NCBI GenBank assembly: GCA_009733575.1
Contig: ML770158.1
Location: forward strand, 7,046 to 17,093
Reading direction: 5' to 3'
DNA length: 10,048 nt
From: Gymnopus androsaceus JB14
Taxonomy: Eukaryota; Basidiomycota; Agaricomycetes; Agaricales; Omphalotaceae
Below are positions 1 through 7,783 of this stretch, one piece after another. Made by a program: the position numbers and the translations under genes. The notes under the pieces were generated by a model. The model made no database searches, had not been told where the DNA came from, and worked only from the letters and a program-made list of their open reading frames with translations. Position 1 is the first letter of the stretch, and the number at the start of each line of letters is the position of its first letter.

Positions 1-170
1 TCTGTCAATTTTTCTCCAGAGATCTCCAGAGGTCATCTGGAATTTTTTAGTTATCCGTCTGCAGTCGCATTTTTGACAGCTGTCAAGCTCCAGAGATCTC
101 TGGTGACCTCCAGGGAAAATACAGGTTTTGCTGGTGCAGTTTGGGATCCCAGGATGATTATCACCTGGAG
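1..170. repeat. Palindrome-rich non-coding segment, possible remnant of a small non-autonomous element
   Basis: No gene is visible here. The stretch holds two perfect 14-bp palindromes almost back to back: TTGACAGCTGTCAA at 73-86 and CCAGAGATCTCTGG at 90-103. The word CTCCAGAGATCTC occurs at 14-26 and again at 88-100, each time a few bases after GTCAA, so the two halves look like imperfect direct repeats of about 35-40 bp. The same words also pair in inverted orientation (AGGTCA near 30, TGACCT near 104). Such structure is common in miniature inverted-repeat elements, but I cannot define both ends or a target-site duplication. It stops exactly where the duplicated segment starts (171) and has no counterpart before copy B. 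Confidence 0.35.
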
Positions 171-615
171 TATCGCTGTGTATGGTACTTCTGATGATGC
201 ATGATTATTGAATATCGACGATGCCCACGATTACAGAGGAAACATTTGGTTTCGATCGAAAAAAGTGAGCATGACAGCAGCAAATAGCAATAGTGATGAG
301 GGAAACAAGGGAGATCTTGTGAGTTAGTCGGAGATGAAAGGGCATAAAAAAGAAACGAGAGAAAAAAGCAAAACATATGGTTTGCAATGATGGATGAAGA
401 GGGAAAACATTAGAGAGGTAGAGGGAAGGAGGGACTTGGGGGAAGGCAAGGAATCCAGAGGGTAAAAACAAAAGAAACGTTTGTCTGGTTGATACAATTA
501 ATCAATGAGAGCGAGGAAAAGCAAGGCGACACAAAGACGGAGGGAAGGAGGCACAAAAAAAACCATAATACTAGCTAAACAGCAACGTTCAGTCGAAGGG
601 TGTTTTCTTTTCGTT
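171..615. other. Conserved 3' flank of RING-RRM copy A, no gene seen
   Basis: This stretch is purine-rich on the plus strand and lies downstream of the minus-strand RING-RRM reading frame. It remains recognisably similar to 7241-7783, for example around the ATGCATGATTATT word and the GATACAATTAATCAATGAGA stretch just before the stop. It probably contains the 3' UTR and terminator region of the gene. The short open frames in it are not conserved between the two copies, so I call none of them coding. Confidence 0.6.
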
Positions 616-2781
616 TCAACGCTGATTTTGACTCTGGAACGACAAGCACTGGACCAGAGCTTCAACCAATTCCGCTTCGACTCCAAACTCTCGAGCGAGA
701 TCGTCGAGCATATGATCTTGAGCGGAAGCAGCAGGAGCAGGAGCAGGGGCGCTGGATGGGAACTGGGACGACGTGGTGCCGTTGGCAGCAGTCACACTGC
801 TGGGAGTACGCAACTCGGAATTAGAGGAGGCACGGGAACCTGACTCATCGCTGAGAGAGACATTGCCGTCAGCGTCGTTCTTGCCGTCTTCGTCTTCCAC
901 GTCCGCGTCAGTGGGATCGGATCTGCCAGAATGACTAGAGGCGTGGAAGTGACCCGAGCTGGATCCCGATGCGGAAGATGGATAAGGAGGTTCTTTGTCG
1001 AAGCAGATGGTGATTTAGCTTTGTGATGCGAAGTGAAAGCTACAAACAAGACGCATTAGAAAAGGTCACAATAAGCTGAAAAAGAACATACCTTTACAGT
1101 CCAACGCGACCCGATTTAACGCGTCAACGAGATCAGGTGGGTACACTCTATTGTCACTTTCTCTTTTCCTTTGCTCAATGCGTGCAAACTTGAATGGCAG
1201 CTAAACATGAGGATGGTGAGCAAGCAGCGTCAAACAAGAATGCAACAAAGGTAATTACCGAACATAGCATTGAACAGCAGATCACGAAGGGAGTTGGTCC
1301 AGAAGACTCTCGAATCGATATCAGCAGGGAATTTGGACAAAACACTAATAAGGAAGGGCAACAAAGGAACTATGAGGAAATGGGCCTACGATGCACATGG
1401 ATTATCAGCTCAAGTAAAAGTTATGAATGGCATGGAACACTTACATCGGGTGAACGAAGAAGATAAAGGAGACTGGTAACGTTGCTCCTGGTCATTATCG
1501 ACTCCTGCGACAGAAGGCCTAGATCCATCGAAACAGCCAAGCCACGAAGGGAAGAGCTATACAACGGAATTTTAGTCGAATCCGAGTCATCAACAGCTAT
1601 TCTGAACATACCGCAGCCATGAGCTCTCCCTGCGAGCTCTTCGTAACCGTAACACCTCTAACCCGCTTCCCATTCCCAAGAACACTACCCCTACAAAGAC
1701 TAGTCGACTCGACTTCCCCTCTGAGAACTTTTCTAGCCATGGTTTTGTTCTCTACCTCGATGAAAGCATGGCTCATAGTTAGGCCCTTGCTATGCAAGAG
1801 GACATGAACATGAATGGCAGGTTGGTCTAGCTAGGCTGAGATCCTAGGCGGAGTAATGTCCTAAAGAATGTCGTCGCATCAGTACAGCATCCAGAGTTTG
1901 AAAGGAGAAGGACATACCCAAGGAACGTCGTCAATCCGCAAAACAATAGCACCACGACCCTCTTTCTTGTCGACATCAACCGCCAAACTAGAAGCCCGCC
2001 GCGTACCCTTGGCCTTGGAAAGCGGGGTGCTCGCTCGTATTCCTCCGTCGCTGAAAAAGTCGGGTTTATCCATGCTTCCAAAATCAAACGAATGATCGCC
2101 ATCCGGTGTAGAAAGCATGATGTCGAAGACTCCGACCTGCGGTTTGGAAAATGTAGTGCTCGCGGTAGCGGTCGTCGACTTCGCAGATCCACCTTTGTCC
2201 GCAGTGATGGATACCAGCTCGGCATCCCGCACACTCCATATCCTTCTCACCCACAATGTTCAACGCGGTGGTCGAGCACGAAGAGCACAACGCATGCCCG
2301 ATATGAGCCAAGATGGCCAGACGCGTCAAGGTAGGGGATTTACGCGCACAGATAGAGCAAGCTTTCCGCATAGTTGTTCGAAGAGAGTAGGAATGGGCGC
2401 AGAGACCTTGGACGGTACGTTGAAGGGTGCAGGAAGGGAGCCTTCTGAAGCTGGCATGGAAACGTGCGCAGGCGCTGCGACAAGACCAGCACCTGGTGGT
2501 ACATGGGAAGACCAAGAACGTGAGCCATTGCGAGATACGCTAGTCCATGAGCAATAGAAGGCCTGGAGGGTGAGAGTAGGTCGGTTGGTGAGTAGTATAC
2601 GACGGAGGAAGGAGCTGCTGCTGCTAATATGGTAGTGGTACTGGGGTTTCTGGTGAGGGGAACAGTTGGATATTCGGCCTCATACTACTCTTCTTCGATA
2701 TCAGAGTGGATCTCGTGAACATTGCCGTAGTGGTCTAGTGGTCCAGTTGGTAGTGGTAGAGCGGAGGTCGTGGTCGAGCTC
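171..2781. repeat. Segmental duplication, copy A (direct repeat of 7241-10048)
   Basis: From TATCGCTGTG at 171 the sequence can be followed against TATTGCTGTG at 7241, through the 3' flank, all six exons and all five introns of the RING-RRM gene, up to GAGCTC at 2776-2781, which matches the last six bases of the window. Both copies lie in the same orientation. The offset grows from 7,070 to about 7,267 bp through indels. Intron positions and splice sites are the same in both copies, so this is a DNA-level duplication and not a retrocopy. Whether the homology extends beyond 2781 cannot be seen because copy B is cut by the window edge. Confidence 0.93.
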
Positions 2782-2856
2782 TAGGTTCACTGCGGGGAGC
2801 ATGGATATTGCGGTATTAGATGGGACAGCAATCGATGACGGTGAGTGAGTAGACAT
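616..2856 (-). pseudogene. RING-finger + RRM protein pseudogene (copy A)
   Basis: This is a degraded paralogue of the gene at 7784-10048. Aligning the copies gives exons 2876-1918, 1860-1612, 1556-1445, 1385-1259, 1200-1092 and 1039-616. The splice sites are still good (for example donor GTATGT at 1917 and acceptor TTTGTAG ending at 1040). The likely start is ATG 2856-2854 (MSTHSPSSIAVPS...), just after an intron ending at 2877. Damage is extensive. There is a TAG in place of Gln (2687-2685), and the third RING zinc ligand is replaced by Ile (codon 2302-2300). A 20-bp deletion lies just after the last RING cysteine (near 2220), and TGG has become TAG in the RRM (1833-1831). Further breaks are a 35-bp deletion near 1493, a 5-bp deletion near 1187 and a 1-bp deletion at about 1014. 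The C-terminal tail (MEDEDGKNDADG... to LVEALVQCLSFQSQNQR) is still open and close to copy B. It cannot encode the full protein, though truncated transcripts are possible. Confidence 0.88.
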
Positions 2857-2926
2857 GAAAGGCGCAGGCAGCAGAACTAGGATATATTAGAAAGAAACTT
2901 GATAAAAGATACAATTCAAAGCTCAC

Positions 2927-3083
2927 CTTCTTCCTGTTCGCTAGCAAGACTGACTGCAGTAATACGTGTAAAAGCGACTTGACAAGGTTCATCCATGAGC
3001 GAGCGTTTAGCGTTATTCAAAACTTGAATGCCATGTTGGCTGGCTTTGATTCTCCAATTTCGAGCCGCAACAGATAAACCCAT
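2927..3083 (-). other. Possible upstream exon of RING-RRM copy A
   Basis: An ATG at 3083-3081 opens 52 codons (MGLSVAARNWRIKASQHG... to ...SLASEQEE) and runs into a donor GTGAGC at 2926-2921. A 50-nt intron with a TTCTAAT branch-like word and acceptor CCTAG would end at 2877. Splicing joins the frame without a break to the segment leading into ATG 2856 of the RING-RRM gene (...EQEE-V-LLPAPF-M-STHS). A stop (TAA) lies upstream near 3137. Alternatives are a 5' UTR exon with chance coding potential, or an unrelated fragment. I do not recognise the peptide, and copy B cannot be used as a check because it is cut by the window edge. Confidence 0.35.
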
Positions 3084-3514
3084 GAATTCTGGCAACTTTT
3101 TTGGAAGAATAGTCGTCGTAGATAAATTACAGGATTATTAAGAGTTGTATGAGTGCTCTGTATGGAAAGAACGAAAATAAATTGACATCATTCCCTCTGC
3201 TCTCGAATGACAAATCTTAATCTCCTCCGTTTCGTTTTGTGTCCGAGAATGTCTTGTTAGTCGGGTTTTAAGATCTTCGCGTATCAGTGGGCGGTCGTGC
3301 AAGGCATTGAGATGTGGACGAGCAGGGCAGGAAGGCACGTGGAGAAAGAGAGCGCGCGCTAATTCAAGGGCCATTGACGCCCATTGGCCTCATGTTATCA
3401 GCGTGTCTGGGGCATGCTCTCAGGCTGGCGTGCTGGCGTGCTAGCGTGCTAGCTCTTGAACCGAAACACCCATCATCAGTGTATACGTGTCAACCACCAG
3501 CACCAATTCCAGAA
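3084..3514. promoter_or_regulatory. Intergenic region between divergent genes, presumed promoters
   Basis: About 430 bp separate the 5' end of the minus-strand RING-RRM copy A from the ATG of the plus-strand NLR. It probably holds the promoters of both, but I see no convincing TATA box or other named element. The open frame running from 3314 into the NLR start is in frame with ATG 3515, but its upstream part does not resemble the family's N-terminus. I therefore place the NLR start at 3515 (context AGAAATGTC) and treat 3314-3514 as leader. The only local structure is the octamer repeat at 3427-3450. Confidence 0.35.
3427..3450 (+). repeat. Three tandem octamers (GGCGTGCT) in the NLR leader
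   Basis: GGCGTGCT, GGCGTGCT and AGCGTGCT follow directly on one another and continue into AGC. They lie about 65 bp upstream of the proposed NLR start codon. This could be a short microsatellite or a cluster of transcription-factor sites. Nothing in the sequence decides between these. Confidence 0.5.
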
Positions 3515-6500
3515 ATGTCGAAGCTCATGGTCAAATTCAAACCCCTCTCGGGCAAGGCCACTCGCAAGGAGGGCGATATCCCATCAGGTGTCGACTTGAG
3601 TCACCTCAAGCTGGGTCTCGGTACACTTTCCAACATCGCAGAGGCAGCAGGAATTACTCCGCTAGCAAAGACTGCTGAGATACTCAAAGACATAGTGGAG
3701 ATCATAGAGGTAGTATGTCTTTTGATACACTGAGGATCTACACTAAAAGCTGTTTAGAAAAAAGGAGAAAATACAGAGGCCGTCAAGGATTTTACTCAAT
3801 TTGCATCTGAACTTCATCAAAGTCTGAAAAAAGTTTTATCTCCAGAGGATGGTGTACAAATGAGTAATGATTTGCATGAAAAGATTGAAGGGTTTCAGCA
3901 GTATGTATTTTGATTAAATATTAAAAAGTTGAAGTTACTGAAATGAATAACTGTAGATATCTTGAAGATAGTCAGAAAACCTTGAAGGGGCTTGCTCATC
4001 GGTCAAAATTTGGGGCCTTGTTGCATGCTGAACGTGATGAAAAGGTTCTTGCAGGATTCAAGGAAAGAAGTAACAGATTTATGAACTCACTGAATGTATG
4101 CATTCCCTACCCTATGCATCCATTGGTTCTTACTGATGATCCTTCAGTTTCATGCAACTCTTGAAGTCCTCCATGTGGTATCATCTGGAACAAAGGTCAG
4201 ACAGGTATAGTTTATATCTATATTTCTAATTTATAAATTGATTAAAATTTACTGTCCAGAATGCAACAATCACTTATGAGTATGTAAAATTCCTCTATCT
4301 TGATCATTTAAATAATTACTCTTACCACACAGAAGTATTAAGTTAGCTACACCTACAGCACCTGGGGTTTTTACTGGCAGAGATGAGCTGGTAACTGCAG
4401 GTGTTGATAAGTTATGCCAGGGAGACCATGCCCATTTGGCTATCATGGGTACTGGAGGGATGGGAAAGACCTCCTTGGCACTGCATATTATGGAACATGC
4501 AAAAGTAAGGGAAAAGTTCCAAGAGCATGCATATTTTGTTCCTTGTGAGATGATGCCAGATGCTCCTTCCATCATTCAAGGAATGCTGCAGGTCATGGAG
4601 TTATCCACCCCTGAGGGAAAAATGGATATGGAATCTTGGAAGCATATCTACAGTCATCTCAGGAGCCCATACTGCTTGTGTTGGATAACTTTGAGACCCC
4701 ATGGTACTCTTCCACAGACCAAAATGCTGTTCAGAACCTTATTGAAAAAATATGTGGTCAGAGAAGGGTCTCAGTCATAGTAACAATGAGAGGAGCAGAA
4801 GGACCTGGGAACATTGAGTGGAATAAACTAGGTGGACAATCTGGATTGCCCCCACTTACATTGGAAGCAGCCAGAGAGGCCTTTCTTTCAATTTCTAAAA
4901 ATGCAAATGCGTCTGAAGACCTGGATGCACTATTAAAAGAACTTGATTGTATGCCTCTAGCAGTTCTCTTGATGGCTCAACTTTCAAAGAGACTGGCATT
5001 GGATATTCTCATTAAGAACTGGAAAAACAATAAGACTGATATGTTGAGAAATGGGAATCAAGACAGTCGACTCACAAACATGAATACTTCAATTGATTTA
5101 TCATTGAAAATGCTGGAATCTCACAATGCTGCATCAATGAATATTCTTCCATTGCTGGCATACTTGCCTAATGGGATGCCATTATGGTCCTTGAATCTGT
5201 CTCAGATTTGTGTAGACAATGGAAATGATCTTGAAATGACTGTCATCAGTATGATTGATTCAGGATTGATTTTTGAAGAGGCCAGATCACTGAGAATGTT
5301 ATCACCTATTCGAGAATATGTGCAAATAAAGCACCCAGTGACACAACATCATTTAGATCAAATCAGCAATTTTTATGTCCAACTGCTCCATGATCTACCT
5401 GACAGTGGAGTAGAAGCCCAGGATTTGCTTGAGGGACATACTGCAAACATTCAAACAATCTTCACTAGGCAAATTGATATAGCTCCTCAGGAAGCACATT
5501 TGAAAGCCATCTATTGCTTTGCTGAATTTACCAAATTCTACCCCCAGATTTTGGTAATGCTTGACAAGGCATTGAGTCATAACTGGGATAGTGGGCAGCA
5601 AGAACATATCAAAATACGATTTAAAAAGGTGTACATTATGCGCTTCAGAGGATTCTATAGGGAAGCAATATCAGAGATTCTGAAAATACAGACAATACAT
5701 ATGCAGATAGTTCCAAATGATCAGAAAGTGCAAATAAAGACACTGGCAAATTGCCACAAGGAACTGGGGGAAATTCACTACCTGCAAGACCAACACACTC
5801 AGGCTATAGAAAAGCTCACAAATGCACAAACTGAGTTTGAGAATATTGGAGATAGGCTAGGGGCTGCACAGTGTCTGCGAGATTTGGGAAATATCCACCG
5901 CATGCAAAATGAATATCCTCAAGCCATAGAAAAGCTCACAAATGCACAAACTGAGTTTGAGAAGATTGGGCATAGGCTAGGGGCTGCACAGTGTCTGCGA
6001 AGTTTGGGAGATATCCACCGCATGCAAAATGAATATCCTCAGGCCATAGAAAAGCTCACAAATGCACAAACTGAGTTTGAGAAGATTGGGGGTAGGCTAG
6101 GGGCTGCACAGTGTATAAAGAGTTTGGGAGATATCCACCGCATGCAAAGTGAATATCCTCAGGCCATAGAAAAGCTCACAAATGCACAAACTGAGTTTGA
6201 GAAGATTGGGGAGAGGCTAGGGGCTGCACAGTGTCTGCAGGGTTTGGGAGATATCCACCGCATGCAAAATAAATATCCTCAGGCCATAGAAAAGCTCACA
6301 AATGCACAAACTGAGTTTGAGAAGATTGGGGATAAGCAAGGGCTGCACAATGTCTGTGGAGTTTAGGAGATATTCACCATATGCAAGCTGAATATCCTCA
6401 AGCCATAGAAAACCTCACAAAAGCACAAACTGTGTTTGAGAAAATTGGAAGTAAGGAAGGGGCTGCATGGTGTCTGTGGAGTTTGGGAGATATTCACTGC

Positions 6501-6665
6501 AAGCAAAATGAATATCCTCAGGCCATAGAAAAACTTACAAATGCAAAAACTGAGTTTGAGAAGATTGGGATGAGGCAACAGGCTGCAGAGTGTCTGCAGA
6601 GTCTGAGAGATATTCAGCAAGAGTTGTTAAGGAGTCTGGATCCCCAAAATGTACTTGCACTTTGA
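3515..6665 (+). CDS. NOD-like receptor: putative HeLo/MLKL-like helical N-terminus, NB-ARC, TPR (two frame breaks)
   Basis: This is a predicted intracellular STAND receptor. Fungal NLRs are linked to non-self recognition and regulated cell death; the ligand here is unknown. Proposed exons are 3515-3712, 3758-3900, 3957-4095, 4148-4204, 4260-4279 (20-nt micro-exon) and 4333-6665, about 963 codons. Residues 1-185 are mostly helical (LSNIAEAAGITPLAKTAEI, LEDSQKTLKGLAHRSKFGAL) and resemble the MLKL-type four-helix N-terminus seen in basidiomycete NLRs; this is the least certain call. NB-ARC follows VFTGRDELV. The P-loop GTGGMGKTS is at about 225, Walker B LLVLDNFETPW at about 300, then VIVTMRG, the CMPLAVLL (GLPL-like) motif and the winged-helix end MLSPIREYVQ. 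Seven 40-residue TPRs begin at about 664. Frame breaks: one base is missing near 4632-4637 (ESW... should continue as LEAYLQSSQ), and GGG replaces GGGG at 6340-6342 in TPR 5. A 62-nt intron (4592-4653) could bypass the first. With the breaks real and unspliced, it is a pseudogene. Confidence 0.85.
5764..6602 (+). repeat. Seven tandem 120-bp TPR-coding units
   Basis: Units start at 5764, 5884, 6004, 6124, 6244, 6363 and 6483. Each encodes 40 residues of the pattern LGDIHRMQNEYPQAIEKL followed by TNAQTEFEKIG-x-RLGAAQCL-xx. Unit 5 is 119 bp because of the missing G at 6340-6342. Units 2-5 are almost identical at the nucleotide level, which points to recent tandem expansion or gene conversion. 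Units 1, 6 and 7 are more diverged, as expected for array edges. The differences concentrate in the residue after KIG (D, H, G, E, D, S, M) and in the two residues after CL/CI (RD, RS, KS, QG, WS, WS, QS). A partial eighth helix (SLRDIQQELLRSL) caps the array before the stop. Confidence 0.95.
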
Positions 6666-7240
6666 GGACTCATGGGAACAATTGCAAAACAATTGGAACA
6701 ATGTGACATATCTGCTAAGGAGAGTCTGGGGCTGAACCTTGAAGGTAGTATACTAGTGAAATATGGATTTATGAAACTATGTGATGCGAAGTCATGATAC
6801 TGTGATCTTTAGGAGCTGCAGCTCTGCTTTTTAAAAAAAACTGAAATTTACCTGTATGCAATGCGCATACTAGATTTATCTTTTCATACTTAGCTGATTG
6901 AATGCAGGTAATAGTATTGCAGTGGCATTTACCCATTTTAACATGTAAATAAGTTATTTGTGCAATCGAAAATAATGAGCTCCTGGGCAAAATTTGGTAA
7001 GAACTTTGATTTACTGTGTGCTTCAACTTTATTTTTTGCAACCAAGGCAAACTTTGTTCAGAGTCCAACCAGACTATCACCTGGACTATGCTCTGCCTGA
7101 TTTGACATGCTCGAATCTCCTTACAAGTAGTACAAAGAGGGCAATTGAGAGACAGATGGGATTGCTGGAAGTTAGGAAAGGCAACTAGACACAGGCTTGA
7201 GCTTTATAGTATGTACAAAGTCAATTCTTCCAGTCAAATC
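6666..7240. other. AT-rich intergenic stretch after the NLR, no supported gene
   Basis: This is the space between the NLR stop (TGA 6663-6665) and the start of duplicated copy B, and must contain the NLR 3' UTR. An A9 tract is present near 6833-6841. A 64-codon open frame at 6994-7188 has no motif, no clear start context and no partner elsewhere in the window, so I do not call it. No counterpart of this stretch is seen upstream of copy A. Confidence 0.5.
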
Positions 7241-7783
7241 TATTGCTGTGTATGGTACTGTACTTCTGATGCATGATTATTAAGTATCGACGACGCCTAC
7301 GATTACGGACAAGGAGAAAGAGTTGTTTTGTCTTCGAAAACAGTGAACACGACGATAGCTGATAGCGATAGCGATGAGGGAAACAAGGGAGATCGAGTGA
7401 GTGAGTCGGAGGTGAATGGGGCATAAAAAAAGAAACGAAAAGAAAAAAGAACGAAACACATGGGTTTGCAATGATGGATGAAGAGGCAAACAGCTAGGAA
7501 AGGAAGCATAGGTAAGGAGGGATAATCGTATTCACCATTATAGTTATCCATGAACAAAGTAGCAAGAAAAAACATACGCATATGCATCCAATGAATGGAA
7601 AGGGACTCGGGGGAATGCAAGTGATCCAGAGGGTTAAAGAAAAGAAACATCGGTTTGTTTGATACAATCAATCAATGAGAGCGAGCGAAAGCAGGGCGAC
7701 ACAAAGAGGGATGGAAGGAGGCACAAGAAACCCCGTAATACTAAGCAGTAACTTTTAGTTGAACCGCATTGCGTTTTTCCGTT
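7241..7783. other. 3' flank of RING-RRM copy B with an indel relative to copy A, no gene seen
   Basis: This holds the presumed 3' UTR and terminator of the minus-strand gene. The first 220 bp and the last 170 bp align with 171-615. Between them, roughly 7495-7600, copy B has about 85 bp net of extra sequence, AT-richer than its surroundings and containing CATACGCATATGCATCCAATG-like words. The open frames on the minus strand here (serine, phenylalanine and leucine rich) are translations of a purine-rich strand and are not conserved in frame with copy A. Confidence 0.55.

Noticed and set aside
171..2781. Duplication by retrotransposition of a mature transcript
   Set aside because: All five introns and the non-coding 3' flank are shared between the copies.
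3314..3514. N-terminal extension of the NLR frame by 67 codons upstream of ATG 3515
   Set aside because: The peptide has no family resemblance, contains the octamer repeat and does not look like coding sequence; the family-like helical region begins after the ATG at 3515.
5764..6602. Regular 120-bp repeats as a CRISPR or satellite array
   Set aside because: The units are contiguous without spacers and encode TPR motifs in one frame; they are coding repeats.
6994..7188. 64-codon plus-strand open frame after the NLR
   Set aside because: No motif, no start context, no paralogue in the window; length is within chance expectation.
7221..7671. Several Leu/Phe/Ser-rich minus-strand open frames downstream of copy B, similar to ones at 161-471
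   Set aside because: They translate the purine-rich 3' flank; the similarity reflects the segmental duplication, and the frame is not conserved across indels.
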